Source of the DNA: Thermomicrobium sp.
GTDB taxonomy: Bacteria; Chloroflexota; Chloroflexia; Thermomicrobiales; Thermomicrobiaceae
DNA: 64,000 nt
Direction of reading: 5' to 3'
Assembly: GCA_026419575.1 (NCBI GenBank)
Contig: JANZZC010000106.1
Coordinates: 1-64,000, forward strand
Position 1 is the first letter of the stretch; each line of letters starts with the position of its first letter. Positions 9,538 through 20,088 of the stretch are shown piece after piece. The notes under the pieces were generated by a model. The model was not told the DNA's origin, did not search any database, and saw nothing but the letters and a program-made list of their open reading frames with translations. Position numbers and translations under genes: made by a program.

Positions 9538-10170
9538 GTGGAGGAGCTGGTTCGGGAAACGCTGGTGACGCTGGGATACCTCGGCCTCTTCCTGCTCCTG
9601 GTCGCGGAGACCGTCTTCCCGCCGATACCCTCGGAGGTCATCCTGCCGCTCGCGGGTTTCCTCGTGAGCCGCGGGCACCTGAATCCGCTCGGGGCGATCG
9701 CGGTTGCGACGGCCGGCTCCTACACCGGTGCTCTCGTGCTGTATCTCGCTGGCCGGTACGGCGGGAACTCGCTCCTCTCGCGCTACGGGCGTGCGCTCCG
9801 CTTGAGACCGGAGACGCTCGCCAACGCGAACCGCTGGTTCGGCCGCTGGGGGCCGCTGTTCGTCCTCTGGGGTCGGCTGGTACCCGTCGCGCGGAGCATC
9901 GTGTCGGTTCCCGCCGGCACGTTCCGAATGCCGTTCTGGCAATTCACCCTGCTCACCCTCGTCGGCAGCGGTGTCTGGAACACGGCGTTGATCGGTAGCG
10001 GCTGGCTCCTCGGGGAACACTGGGAACGTGTGACCGGCTGGGTCGAGCGCTACACGACCATCGTCCTCGTGCTCGCTGCGCTCGCTGCGGTCGTCGCGCT
10101 CTCCTCACTCATCGCACGGCGGCGCCTCCGGACGCGCGAACGCGCCGGAGCCCACGGGGATCCGGATTGA
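9538..10170 (+). CDS. DedA family membrane protein
   Basis: GTG start; ETVFPPIPSEVILPLAGFL...GRFVPVARSIVSVPAGTFRMPFWQF-type DedA/SNARE-associated motifs. Confidence 0.85.
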   Translation: MEELVRETLVTLGYLGLFLLLVAETVFPPIPSEVILPLAGFLVSRGHLNPLGAIAVATAGSYTGALVLYLAGRYGGNSLLSRYGRALRLRPETLANANRWFGRWGPLFVLWGRLVPVARSIVSVPAGTFRMPFWQFTLLTLVGSGVWNTALIGSGWLLGEHWERVTGWVERYTTIVLVLAALAAVVALSSLIARRRLRTRERAGAHGDPD

Positions 10171-10220
10171 CGACGCCGGCAGCCGCTCCTCCCGCCAGGC
10201 TCGCCCGGCTGCGCGCGTCG

Positions 10221-11153
10221 TCAGCCGCGGTCGAGCACCTCGAGCACCCGAGCGAGCTGCTCCAGCCCTTCGAGGGTGTTCGGCTCGATCCGGAGCTGCA
10301 GGTGCCGGACGCCGGCTCGCGCATAGGCACGGAACTCCTCGGCGATCTCCTCGGGCGTCCCCCGTACGGGATCGGCGACGACGCCGTAGATGCGGCCGTG
10401 CCCCGGGAACGCGACGAGGGCCGAGGCGGACAGTTCGACGGTGGCCGGATCCCGGCCGACGTCCGCGCAAGCCGCGTGGAAGGACGCGATCTGCGGTGCG
10501 AGCCCGCTGGCCCGGTTACCCGTGAAGTCGTAGTAGGTGTTCCAGATGTCGGCGTAGCGTGCCGCCAGGCGCAGCACGCGCGGACCGTTCCCGCCCACCA
10601 GGATCGGCGGACCTTGCGAGCGAGGGCCGCGCGGGCGGAGGAGACAGTCGCGGACCGTGTAGAACTCGCCCGAGAAATCGATCCAGCCGTTCCGGAGCAG
10701 CCCGTGGATGATCTGGAGCGCCTCGGCGAACCGGCTGACCCGCTTCTCCCAGGGGAAGCCGAAGCGACGGAATTCGTGCTCGGTATTGCCGGCGCCCACG
10801 CCGAGGATGAGCCGCCCCCCGCTGATCTCGTCCACGGTTTCCGCCATCTTGGCGATGAGTGCCGGATTGCGCCAGTTCGTGCAGACGACGAGCGTGCCCA
10901 ACTTCACGCGCTCGGTGACGGCCGCGAGCGCCGAGAGGAGCGACCAGCATTCCCACATCCCTTCGGGCTCACCGTCCGGTGTGCGGTACAGGAGATGGTC
11001 GACGACCCACAGCGAATCTAGGCCGATCTCCTCGGCCAGCCGAGCCATCGCTCGGAGGTCACTCCAGCGCGGCAAGCGGCCGTTCCAGCGGTACTCTCCC
11101 TGCGGCACGAGGATGCCGATCTCGAGCGGGCGCGTCCGTCCGTTCGTCCCCAT
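10221..11153 (-). CDS. LLM class flavin/F420-dependent oxidoreductase
   Basis: LEIGILVPQGEYRWNGR...LDSLWVVDHLLYRTP..., KMAETVDEISGGRLILGVGAGNTEHEF. Confidence 0.88.
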   Translation of the reverse strand: MGTNGRTRPLEIGILVPQGEYRWNGRLPRWSDLRAMARLAEEIGLDSLWVVDHLLYRTPDGEPEGMWECWSLLSALAAVTERVKLGTLVVCTNWRNPALIAKMAETVDEISGGRLILGVGAGNTEHEFRRFGFPWEKRVSRFAEALQIIHGLLRNGWIDFSGEFYTVRDCLLRPRGPRSQGPPILVGGNGPRVLRLAARYADIWNTYYDFTGNRASGLAPQIASFHAACADVGRDPATVELSASALVAFPGHGRIYGVVADPVRGTPEEIAEEFRAYARAGVRHLQLRIEPNTLEGLEQLARVLEVLDRG

Positions 11154-11432
11154 CGACTGACCTCCCGGCGATCGTCGCGACCGGTCCGCACCACCGTTTT
11201 CGCGCAGTCCGGGCGCGCCGGCAAGAGCCGTCGTCGCTCGCGGGCCGGTGCGACCGTCCCGGACCGCGCGTTGCAGCGGTCGCCGGATCGCGTGCCGAAC
11301 GGGAAAGGCAGGCGCGCTCCCCGCAAGTACCTTCGCACCCGCTCGGGGAGCTCGGCGCGACCGAGCGACCGCCGGACATCGGCCGCGCCGGACCGCGACC
11401 TGGTGCGCTATGATCCCGCCGAGGAGGGTCGG

Positions 11433-12623
11433 ATGCGCCTCACGACCGCGCTCACGGAGAACGCTCGGCTCGCCACCTTCATGCTGGGACACTTCAGCGT
11501 CGACTTCATGAGCGGTCTGCTTCCAGCGCTCTACCCGTTGCTCGTCCTCGAACTCGGCTTCGACTACAACGCGATCGGGAGCCTCGCCTTCGCCTATACC
11601 GCTGCTGTCTCGCTGACGCAGCCGCTCTTCGGCTATCTGGCCGACCGTTGGGGAGTCCAGCGCCTCGCGCCGCTGAGCTTGGTCTGGTCGGGGCTCTTTC
11701 TCGGCCTGTACGGTTTCGTCCGCAATCCGGTTGTCCTCTATCCATTCGCCTTCCTGGCCGGTCTCGGCTCGGGAGCCTACCACCCGATCGGCGCATCGCG
11801 GGCAGCGTTGCTGGCTGCCGAGCGACACCGCAACACCACGATGTCGGTCTACACGGTGAGCGGGACGATCGGGTACGCGCTAGGTCCACTGGCCGGTGTC
11901 GTCCTGTTCCGCACCTTCGGCCTCGCTGGGACCCTGGTGGCCGTCCCCCTGGGCCTGGTCGCGGCGCTCCTCGTCCGCTGGGCACTGCGCCGCTTCCGCG
12001 ATCGCAGCGCGACGGCGCACGCCGCGGCGAGCGGGCTCGAGCGCCAGATCCACTGGCGCGCGCTCGTTCCCGTACTCGCGGTCGTGATGCTGCGGAGCTG
12101 GGCCTTCATGACCGTCGCGACCTTCGCACCGGTCTGGTACCGCGAGCTCGGTTACGAGGTCCTGTACGGTGTGGTCGCGACGGTCATCGTCCTCAGTGGC
12201 GCCGTGGGTACGTTGCTCGGCGGCTACCTGGCGGATCGGATCGGCTCCTGGCGCGTGTTGATCGGCTCGCTCGCGCTCGCTCTACCGGCGCTCCTGCTCT
12301 TCACTGCATTGCCCAACCAGTTCGGTCTCCTCGCTGCCGCGCTGTTCGGGTTGCTGGCCGACGCGTCGATTTCGGTCACGCTCGTGGCCGCCCAGCGGTT
12401 GCTCCCTGGTCGGGCCGGTGTCGCCTCCGGCTTCATCCTGGGGATGGGCTTCGTGACCGGCGGAATCGGCGCGCCGGTGACCGGCTGGATAGCCGACCGG
12501 ATCGGGCTCCAGCTGGCGCTCGGCTCGACCGCACTGGCGCTGCTCGCCGCCCTCGCGCTCTGCTGGGCGATTCCGGTCGGCGTGTTCCGGAGACCGTCAG
12601 TGGCGAGGGCAGCGAGCGCATGA
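11433..12623 (+). CDS. MFS transporter (fosmidomycin-resistance-like)
   Basis: about 12 TM segments, HFSVDFMSGLLPALYPLLV, repeated GYLADR motifs. Confidence 0.8.
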   Translation: MRLTTALTENARLATFMLGHFSVDFMSGLLPALYPLLVLELGFDYNAIGSLAFAYTAAVSLTQPLFGYLADRWGVQRLAPLSLVWSGLFLGLYGFVRNPVVLYPFAFLAGLGSGAYHPIGASRAALLAAERHRNTTMSVYTVSGTIGYALGPLAGVVLFRTFGLAGTLVAVPLGLVAALLVRWALRRFRDRSATAHAAASGLERQIHWRALVPVLAVVMLRSWAFMTVATFAPVWYRELGYEVLYGVVATVIVLSGAVGTLLGGYLADRIGSWRVLIGSLALALPALLLFTALPNQFGLLAAALFGLLADASISVTLVAAQRLLPGRAGVASGFILGMGFVTGGIGAPVTGWIADRIGLQLALGSTALALLAALALCWAIPVGVFRRPSVARAASA

Positions 12624-12677
12624 GCCCCCAGCCTCGTTCGCGAACACCGCAGCGAGCGTCCGTCCGCCAGGTCACCA

Positions 12678-13760
12678 TCAAAGCCAAGAGGGATCGAGTG
12701 GAAGGTCGTCCCCGCAGTAGACCGCTTGCCAGGCCAGCCACCACGGGGTACACGGTATCTCCCAGTGGCGGGAGAGTCCGACGGTCGCTGCAGGGGACCC
12801 GGGTTCCGGCACCAGCGAGATCCAGGGGCGCACCTCGATCAGCGCCCACTCCATGTCACGGAGCAGATCGTCGACCTCGTCCGACAGGCCGCTCTTCGCC
12901 AGAGCGTCCGGTCGGATGGCTTCCCGAAACTGGCCGGTCAGCAGGAGGCCGACATCGTATCTCGTTTGGACCGCACGGAGCTCGCTCGGAACGATCGCGG
13001 CAGTAGCGATGACGTCCTTCAGCTCTTCGAACCACTCCTCGGCCCTGTTCAGTACTGGTTCGCTTCGCTCGCGCAGTGCCGCCACGACGGCATCGCAGGC
13101 CGACAGGGCGATACGCGCTCGCTCGAGGGGGCTCGCATCCTTGCAGCTCGACCAGTCCAGCCAAGGCAGATCGGCGAGCTCGCCCGGCTCGGACATGCGA
13201 TTCCACGCCTCCTTGAGGATCGAGAGGATCATCACCATCCACAGGTAGCAGCCGCGCGCTTCCTCGACCGTGATATCCAGGTTCGGCGAGTTGCTGTAGT
13301 TATATTCCACACCGAGCCCGGGTCGCTCCCACGTTCCACCGACCGGGTCGTACCAGCCGAGCGGCCCCAGGCCCTCTTTACGCGGTGCCGCCGGATACTC
13401 CCATGCGGCCGTGAGCCACTTCTCGATCGCCAGCGCACGCGCTGCTTCGTAACCGACCTCACCGAGGGTGTCCAAATAGTGCACGGTCCGCACGACAGGG
13501 AAGTCAGCCAGAAGTTCCCGGATGGACTCCCAAGCCTCCAGATCGTCCCATTCGGGCAAATTCTGGAACGGGTCATTAGGACCAGCGACCGACCTGATGC
13601 GCGCGAGCCACCACCCGATGGCACTCGAGACATGCGCGTCGCAGAATCCATCGGCCTAGCGGAACATCTCCGCGGTGAAATCGAGCGTCTGCCGACAGAT
13701 GTCGCGATCGATGAGCGGCGACAGGCGCTGGATCAGGTCCCGCACGAGCGTCATCGACAT
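12678..13760 (-). pseudogene. Hypothetical protein (about 360 codons) interrupted by one in-frame TAG
   Basis: ATG at 13760 preceded by SD-like GAGGGGGGG; MSMTLVRDLIQRLSPLIDRDICRQTLDFTAEMFR-TAG(13656-13658)-ADGFCDAHVSSAIGWWLARIRSVAGPNDPFQNLPEWDDLEAWESIREL...; same frame on both sides of the stop. Confidence 0.6.
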
Positions 13761-13973
13761 ACCCCCCCTCAGCGTCAGCACGACAGGTCCACCGCATCGA
13801 TTGTCCTGTCCGGGGAGGAACCCTGGTATTCCCGTCGTGCCGGTCCCGTGCGCTGCACGGTCGACGCCGAAGAGACGACGTGTAGCGCTCGAGTGCTTCG
13901 GACAGGGGTCAGCGAGAGAGGCGACCCTGCCTGTCGGGAACCCGCAAGCAGGGCCGCCCGCACGCACCACGGA

Positions 13974-16274
13974 TCAGGGCGCCGGGGCTCCGTGCCCCTC
14001 GTAGCGCTCGCGCAGGCGCCGGGCAGCCTCGACCATGTTCCGGAGCGACGGCCAGACCTCCTCGGGTCGCCGCGTCTTGAGACCACAGTCCGGATTGACC
14101 CAGAGCTGCTCCGGACGGAGCGACCGGAGCGCCTGCTCGAGCAGGCCGACCATCTCCTCGACAGTGGGGATACGGGCGGAATGGACGTCGTAGACCCCCG
14201 GACCGATCTGCCGCGGATAGCGGTAGTCCTGGAAAACGCGCAGGAGCTCACCCTGACTGCGGCTGTTCTCGATCGAGATCACGTCGGCATCGAGCGCATC
14301 GATCGCCTCGACGATGTCGGCGAACTCGCTGTAGCACATGTGGGTATGGATCTGCGTCTCGTCGCGCACTCCGGAACTCGCCAAGCGGAAGGCCCGGACG
14401 GCCCAGTCGAGGTACTCCGCCCATTCGGCACGCCGCAGCGGCAGCCCCTCGCGGAGCGCCGGCTCGTCGATCTGGATCATGCCGATGCCGGCCGCCTCCA
14501 AATCCTGCACCTCGTCGCGCAGCGCCAGCGCGATCTGGTAGGCGACTTCGCGTCGCGGGATGTCCTGGCGGACGAACGACCAGTTCAGGATCGTCACCGG
14601 ACCGGTGAGCATCCCCTTGACCGGCTTCCGCGTGAGCGACTGCGCGTACCGGATCACCTCGACCGTCATCGGTGCCGGTCGGGCGACATCGCCGAAGATG
14701 ATCGGGGGCCGGACGACCCGGCTCCCGTAGGACTGGACCCAGCCGTGCTCCGTCAGGACGAAACCATCCAGTCGCTCGGCGAAGTACTCGACCATATCGG
14801 CGCGCTCGAACTCGCCGTGCACCAAGACGTCGAGGCCGAGTTCTTCCTGGCGGGCGATCGCCTCGGCGATCCGTTCGCGGATGAACGCCCAGTACTCCTC
14901 GTCGCGCAGTTTCCCCGCGCGCCACTGCGCGCGTGCCCGACGCACGTCGGGGGTCTGCGGGAAACTCCCGATCGTCGTCGTCGGGAAGAGCGGTAGCTGG
15001 AAACGCGCCCGTTGGAGGGGCTCGCGAATCTCGTACGGTGACGCGCGCCGGAAATCGTCTTCGGTCAACGCGGCGAGACGCTCGCGCACCTCTGGACGGG
15101 ACAGCCGCAGACCGTCGAGCGCGACGCGGAAGGCTTCGGCGTTCCGTTCCAGCTCGTCCAGGATCGCGTGCCGACCTTCGTTCATCGCTCGCGTCAGGAC
15201 GACGAGTTCCTCGAGCCGCTGCTCGGCGAACGCCAGCAGCGCCCGCACCGGCTCCGGCAGGTGACGCTCCAGCCGTAGGTCGTGCGGGAGATGCAGCAGC
15301 GAGCATGTCGGCTGCACCCAGATGCGGTCGACCGAAACGTGCTCCGCGATCTCCTCGAGCTTCTCCAGTGCCTCGACGAGATTCGTCCGCCAGACGTTGC
15401 GTCCGTCGACGACGCCCGCACCGAAGACCTTGTCCTCGGGGAACCCGTGCCGGTTGAGCAGCGCACGGTTCCCGTCGTCGCGCACGAAGTCGAGTCCGAT
15501 CCCTTCGACTGGTAGATTGGTCACCAGGTCCCAGCTCGCCTCGTCCAAGCTACCGTAGTAGGTCTGCAGCATGATCTTCGGGCGCGTGCTCGCCCGCCCC
15601 AGCCGCTCGTACGCCTGCCGGAGCAAGCGGAGCTCCTCCTCCGTCCGGTCCTGAACGAGGACCGGTTCGTCGATCTGGACCCACTCGGCGCCGGCGCGCG
15701 CCAGCCGCTCGAGCACCTCCTGGTAGATCGGGAGGAGTTCGGCGAGATGCTCGCCGAGCGGTCGCACGTGCCGTTTACCGAGCAGCAGGAGCGAGAGCGG
15801 GCCGAGAAGGACCGGCTTGGCTGGCCGCCCCAGGAAGGCCGTCGCCTCGGCGAACTCCTCGAACGGTTTCGCGCTCGCCAAACGCGGACGCGGTCCGTCG
15901 AACTCGGGTACGAGATAATGGTAGTTCGTGTCGAACCACTTGGTCAGCTCGAGCGCTGGTACGCCGGCCGCACCGCGCGCCATCGCGAAATAGGTGGCCA
16001 GGCTCACCTCCGGCTCGGGCGACCCGAAGCGCTCCGGGACGAGTCCGACGAGGCAGATCGTGTCGAGGACGTGATCGTAGAGACTGAAATCGTTGCAGGG
16101 GATGAGATCGATTCCCGCGTCCCGCTGCACCTGCCAGGCCGCTCGCCGCACGGCACGAGCGGTCTCTCGGAGGGCCGCCTCGTCGCTTTCTCCTGCCCAG
16201 CAGCGTTCGAGTGCCCACTTGAGTTCGCGATGCTTCCCGATCCGGGGATAGCCGAGGACTGAACTCTTCGCCAT
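13974..16274 (-). CDS. metE: 5-methyltetrahydropteroyltriglutamate--homocysteine methyltransferase (cobalamin-independent methionine synthase)
   Basis: MAKSSVLGYPRIGKHRELKWALE..., TTTIGSFPQTPDVR, HTHMCYSEF, VNPDCGLKTR. Confidence 0.96.
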   Translation of the reverse strand: MAKSSVLGYPRIGKHRELKWALERCWAGESDEAALRETARAVRRAAWQVQRDAGIDLIPCNDFSLYDHVLDTICLVGLVPERFGSPEPEVSLATYFAMARGAAGVPALELTKWFDTNYHYLVPEFDGPRPRLASAKPFEEFAEATAFLGRPAKPVLLGPLSLLLLGKRHVRPLGEHLAELLPIYQEVLERLARAGAEWVQIDEPVLVQDRTEEELRLLRQAYERLGRASTRPKIMLQTYYGSLDEASWDLVTNLPVEGIGLDFVRDDGNRALLNRHGFPEDKVFGAGVVDGRNVWRTNLVEALEKLEEIAEHVSVDRIWVQPTCSLLHLPHDLRLERHLPEPVRALLAFAEQRLEELVVLTRAMNEGRHAILDELERNAEAFRVALDGLRLSRPEVRERLAALTEDDFRRASPYEIREPLQRARFQLPLFPTTTIGSFPQTPDVRRARAQWRAGKLRDEEYWAFIRERIAEAIARQEELGLDVLVHGEFERADMVEYFAERLDGFVLTEHGWVQSYGSRVVRPPIIFGDVARPAPMTVEVIRYAQSLTRKPVKGMLTGPVTILNWSFVRQDIPRREVAYQIALALRDEVQDLEAAGIGMIQIDEPALREGLPLRRAEWAEYLDWAVRAFRLASSGVRDETQIHTHMCYSEFADIVEAIDALDADVISIENSRSQGELLRVFQDYRYPRQIGPGVYDVHSARIPTVEEMVGLLEQALRSLRPEQLWVNPDCGLKTRRPEEVWPSLRNMVEAARRLRERYEGHGAPAP

Positions 16275-16346
16275 CGGTCGCCACACCCTCCCGCGCACCA
16301 CCGCTGGTCATCGGCCGTCCCGACGCGCCGTTCCGGTGGCAAGTGA

Positions 16347-16375
16347 CGATAACACGGCCAGCGGCGCACCGTCAA
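16347..16375 (-). promoter_or_regulatory. Putative metE promoter TTGACG-17-TTATCG
   Basis: Minus strand reads TTGACG GTGCGCCGCTGGCCGTG TTATCG upstream of metE. Confidence 0.45.
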
Positions 16376-16404
16376 AAGCGAAGGCTCCCCATGCTGGGGA
16401 GCCT
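16374..16404 (-). terminator. Rho-independent terminator-like hairpin downstream of 16453-16920 gene
   Basis: Minus strand AGGCTCCCC AGCAT GGGGAGCCT TCGCTTTT. Confidence 0.7.
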
Positions 16405-16452
16405 CGATCCGTTGCCCGCTCGACGCCGACGCAGCCGGCGAGGAGACCGCGA

Positions 16453-16920
16453 TCAGCCGTCGGCAGCCTCGGCCCCTGCCCCCTCGCTGACGAGACGCCG
16501 GATCATCCGGGCGATCTCCGGCTTCATGAAGTAGATGCGACGACCCGGCGCCTCGTCGCCACCGGTGCGGAACTCGACCGGCTCCTCCTTGTTCGGAAAG
16601 CGCCGCATCGCGTGACCGACCGAACTCAGCCGCCCGCCGATGACCCGGGCCGGCACACCCAGCGCCCGTTCCAGCTCCACCATCGGGTAGCCCTCCGGAC
16701 GCTTGGCGATCTCCGCCAGGATCTGCCGCGCCCCGTCCTGCAGGCGACTCCAGAATTGCCTGAACTCCTCGTACGTCCAGGGCTCGCGTTCCCCGGCGCC
16801 GCGGCTCGTTTCGCCGAGCTCCACCTCCGTGCCGGCCAGACCAGCCAACCGCTGCAGAACTTCCTGAATCGCCCCGATTTCCTGCGAATCGCCCTCGATC
16901 GTGATCACGATCCGCGCCAT
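16453..16920 (-). CDS. Hypothetical protein (155 aa)
   Basis: MARIVITIEGDSQEIGAIQEVLQRLAGLAG... followed by terminator hairpin; no family recognised. Confidence 0.6.
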   Translation of the reverse strand: MARIVITIEGDSQEIGAIQEVLQRLAGLAGTEVELGETSRGAGEREPWTYEEFRQFWSRLQDGARQILAEIAKRPEGYPMVELERALGVPARVIGGRLSSVGHAMRRFPNKEEPVEFRTGGDEAPGRRIYFMKPEIARMIRRLVSEGAGAEAADG

Positions 16921-16985
16921 CGCCATCCTCCGTAGAAGACCCAACGCACACTATCAACAGTCGAATGATACTCTCTCCAAACACT

Positions 16986-18230
16986 TCATGCAACCGGCTC
17001 TCCATTTCCACCAGATTTCCCACCCGAGGATCCTGTACTCTGTCCGGAACCGCTCGCGAACCAGTCGGGCGGAACCTCTCCCTCAACCGGCAAGGCAGCG
17101 GCCGGTGCGAAGAACGGGAAATCGAACCGTACCGCGTCGCCGGCACGCGCGCCGGGAATCGGCATCAACCGGGCGACCAGCGGCTTGCCGAGCCGCACGG
17201 CCAGTGTCGCGACATCGAGGATCACCGCACTGAGCTGGGCCGGCCGGACGTCGCCCGGGAGCGGCACGACGTCGAGCCCCACGCCGCAGACCGCCGACGC
17301 GGCGAGCAGCGTCACGAGCGACAGGCGCCCGGCGCGTGCGAGTTCGGCGAGCCGGGAATCCTCCAGGACCGGCACCATCAGCCCGCAGAAACCGGTTTGC
17401 GGTACCGGGAGCCCCCGGAGGGCCTCGGTGACCAGGCTCGCGACCGCCAGCGTTCCCGGTCCGCCGAAGGGGCGCACGCCGAGACGCTCGAAGGCTCCCG
17501 CTACGCTCCGCTCCGCCTCCGGGAACGGCGCGAGCGAGCAGTCGATCCCGAGGAAGCGCCCGCTGAGGTCGTCCGCGAGCTCCTCCGCGGCCGCACGGAG
17601 CTCCTCCGCTCGTGCGGTCAGGCGTTCCTCCAGCCGCCGCTTCGCCTCGGCGAGCGATGCGACACCAGCGAACGCCGCACCGACCTCGTCCGCGATCTCC
17701 CACGCTACCGACAAGGCGAGCGATCCACCGTCGTGGTACGCTGCCGGAAAGAACGGGATGCCAGGCGGGCAGGCCGCCAGCGCCGCGAAGCGCAGATTGC
17801 CGAATCCTCGCTCGGTTCGTCGCGCGAGCTCGGCGATCGTCTCACCGGCGAGCCCGACCGCTGCGAGGGAAACCTCACCGTCGTCACCGGTGACCGACAC
17901 GGCCGCGAACAGCGCCTCGTTGGCGACAAGCGCCGACACCATGGCCGGTATCCAGGATCCCTGGTGCGGCGCAACCGGCCCCATCGCGACGTAGTCGAAC
18001 CCGGCAGCACCAGCCATCGCACAGAGTTCCCGCGCGAAGTCGACGACGGCGTCGGGGGGAACGATCCCAGCGAACGGCTGCGTCGCCAGGCGCACCGTCT
18101 GGAGCTCGAAGCCGCGGCGTGCGAAAGACTCCCGAATCCGTTCAGCGATCCCGGCGCACTCGCCAGCATTCACGATCCTGCCCGATCGCCACTCGACCGT
18201 CCAGCCGACGGTCACCGCCCGCACTCGCAT
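16986..18230 (-). CDS. DUF711 / UPF0210 family protein
   Basis: MRVRAVTVGWTVEW...; DYVAMGPV, TGFCGLMVPVLEDSRLAELA, VCGVGLDVVPLPGD typical of DUF711. Confidence 0.75.
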   Translation of the reverse strand: MRVRAVTVGWTVEWRSGRIVNAGECAGIAERIRESFARRGFELQTVRLATQPFAGIVPPDAVVDFARELCAMAGAAGFDYVAMGPVAPHQGSWIPAMVSALVANEALFAAVSVTGDDGEVSLAAVGLAGETIAELARRTERGFGNLRFAALAACPPGIPFFPAAYHDGGSLALSVAWEIADEVGAAFAGVASLAEAKRRLEERLTARAEELRAAAEELADDLSGRFLGIDCSLAPFPEAERSVAGAFERLGVRPFGGPGTLAVASLVTEALRGLPVPQTGFCGLMVPVLEDSRLAELARAGRLSLVTLLAASAVCGVGLDVVPLPGDVRPAQLSAVILDVATLAVRLGKPLVARLMPIPGARAGDAVRFDFPFFAPAAALPVEGEVPPDWFASGSGQSTGSSGGKSGGNGEPVA

Positions 18231-18402
18231 GGAACGTACCGTCCTCCCACCTGCTCGCCGCTCCATCGCGGCTATACTGCCACGCGGGAGGCCAGCCGGG
18301 CCGGCGAGCGACGGTTCGCCGCCCCACCGCGACTCGCTGGCAGCGTCCGACTCCGGTACGCCACGTCTCCTGGCCGCCGGTACGATCCTAGGGAGAGGAC
18401 GA

Positions 18403-19131
18403 GTGCCCGTGACCGGAACGATCCGTCATGTCGGAGCACCACCCCCAGCCGAGCGCGTCCTCCTCATCGGCGCGCATCCGGACGACCCCGAATTCTTCTG
18501 CGCCGGCACCGTCGCGCGCTGGGTCGCCGCCGGAACTGCCGTCCACTACGTCGTGGTCACCTCGGGCGACAAGGGACAGCCGCCGGAATGGCCCGGCGAC
18601 CGACCGTTCGGCGAACTCCGCGAGGCCGAGCAGCTGGCCGCCGCTCGCCTCCTCGGCGTACAGGGTGTGACGTTCCTACGACTGCCCGACGGGGAAGTGT
18701 TCGACACGCTCGCACTCCGGGCACAGTTGACGGCGGAGATCCGACGTTTCCGCCCCGATCTTGTCCTGACCCATGACCCGCTGACCCGGCTCTACCGCCA
18801 GCATCCCGATCACCGTGCCGTCGGCGCGGCAGCGCTCGCCGCAGCGTTCCCAGCCAGCCAGCTCGCGACCTTCTTCCCAGAACAGCGCGCCGCCGGCCTC
18901 CAGCCCCATCGTGTGCGGACCGTGCTGCTCTTCGGAAGCGATCGTCCCGACACGTTCGTCGATATCGCGCCCGTCCTGGAGCGGAAACTCGCTGCCCTCC
19001 GGTGCCACGAGAGCCAGGCGAGCGCCTTCCCCGGCGGCATGGAGCAGCGCGTGCGCACCCGGGCACGGGAGGCAGGCGCACCCGCCGGCCTCGAGTTCGC
19101 CGAGGCGTTCCTCTGGGTGGATCTCGAGTGA
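18403..19131 (+). CDS. PIG-L family deacetylase
   Basis: VLLIGAHPDDPEFFCAGTVARW, TSGDKGQ, HDPLTRLYRQHPDHRAVG. Confidence 0.9.
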   Translation: MPVTGTIRHVGAPPPAERVLLIGAHPDDPEFFCAGTVARWVAAGTAVHYVVVTSGDKGQPPEWPGDRPFGELREAEQLAAARLLGVQGVTFLRLPDGEVFDTLALRAQLTAEIRRFRPDLVLTHDPLTRLYRQHPDHRAVGAAALAAAFPASQLATFFPEQRAAGLQPHRVRTVLLFGSDRPDTFVDIAPVLERKLAALRCHESQASAFPGGMEQRVRTRAREAGAPAGLEFAEAFLWVDLE

Positions 19132-19134
19132 GGA

Positions 19135-20043
19135 TCACACGTTCGAGAGTCGATGCTCGACTTCAGGAATCACCGCCTCGACGAAGTGTCGCGCCTGCGC
19201 CACGTAGTCGCCGGCGACCGGCCAGAAGACGAAGGTGTCCATCCCCGATTCCACGAACCGCACGATCGCATCGACCCATGCGTCCGCTGGACCACCGAGG
19301 AAACCCGGCCGGTTCACGCGCAACGGGCGTGCGCCGGGCACGTCCAGGACGCCGAGCAGGTTGTAGAGGCGACGGATGCTTCCCGGATCACGTCCGGCAG
19401 CATGCGCTCCCTCATCCACCAGCCGATTCACCTCCGGCAGACGCTCCGGAGGGACGTACGGCGTCGAAATCGTCAGCCCATCGGCGAGCGCACCGGTTAG
19501 GCGGAGCGCCCGCGGGCGGAGCGCACCGACCCACAACGGGATCGGGTGCGCCGGCGCCGGTCCGCACTGGAGGCCTTCCACCCGGAACAGGCGGCCGTGG
19601 AACGTCACCGGCTGACCGGTCACTGCCTTCTCCCAGAGCAGGCGACACAGCCGGAGCGCGTCTTCGAGCGCACCGAGCGCTTCGGCAGGCGGCCAGCGCG
19701 GCCCTCCCATCGCCGCGATGCCGTCCCAGAAGGCACCGGCGCCCAGGCCGAGTTCCACGCGACCTCCGGTCAGACGGTCGAGCGTCGCCGCCGCTTTCGC
19801 CAGTATGACCGGCGAACGCAGGGCGAGCGTCGCGACGTTGGTGAGAACGTGCACCCGCTCGGTACGCAACGCGACCGCGGTCAGCAAGGTCCAGGTGTCG
19901 CCGAAGCGCGGGTTGTACGCGTGATCCTGCATCGCGATCAGCGCGAGCCCGGCCCGGTCGGCGAGCTCGGCGAGCGCAGCGACTTCCGCTGGTCGATCGA
20001 CGACCGGATCGATGTTGAGACCGAAACGGATCTTCCGCTCCAT
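19135..20043 (-). CDS. LLM class flavin/F420-dependent oxidoreductase
   Basis: MERKIRFGLNIDPVVDRPAEVAALAELADRAGLALIAMQDHAYNPRF..., DRLTGGRVELGLGAGAFWDGI. Confidence 0.88.
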   Translation of the reverse strand: MERKIRFGLNIDPVVDRPAEVAALAELADRAGLALIAMQDHAYNPRFGDTWTLLTAVALRTERVHVLTNVATLALRSPVILAKAAATLDRLTGGRVELGLGAGAFWDGIAAMGGPRWPPAEALGALEDALRLCRLLWEKAVTGQPVTFHGRLFRVEGLQCGPAPAHPIPLWVGALRPRALRLTGALADGLTISTPYVPPERLPEVNRLVDEGAHAAGRDPGSIRRLYNLLGVLDVPGARPLRVNRPGFLGGPADAWVDAIVRFVESGMDTFVFWPVAGDYVAQARHFVEAVIPEVEHRLSNV

Positions 20044-20088
20044 GAGGCTCCGCTCCTGACCGATGGTGTCTCGCAGACCCTGTCCCGT

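Noticed and set aside
12726-14996. 756-aa plus-strand ORF
   Set aside because: Opposite metE and the amber-interrupted gene; composition typical of an antisense translation.
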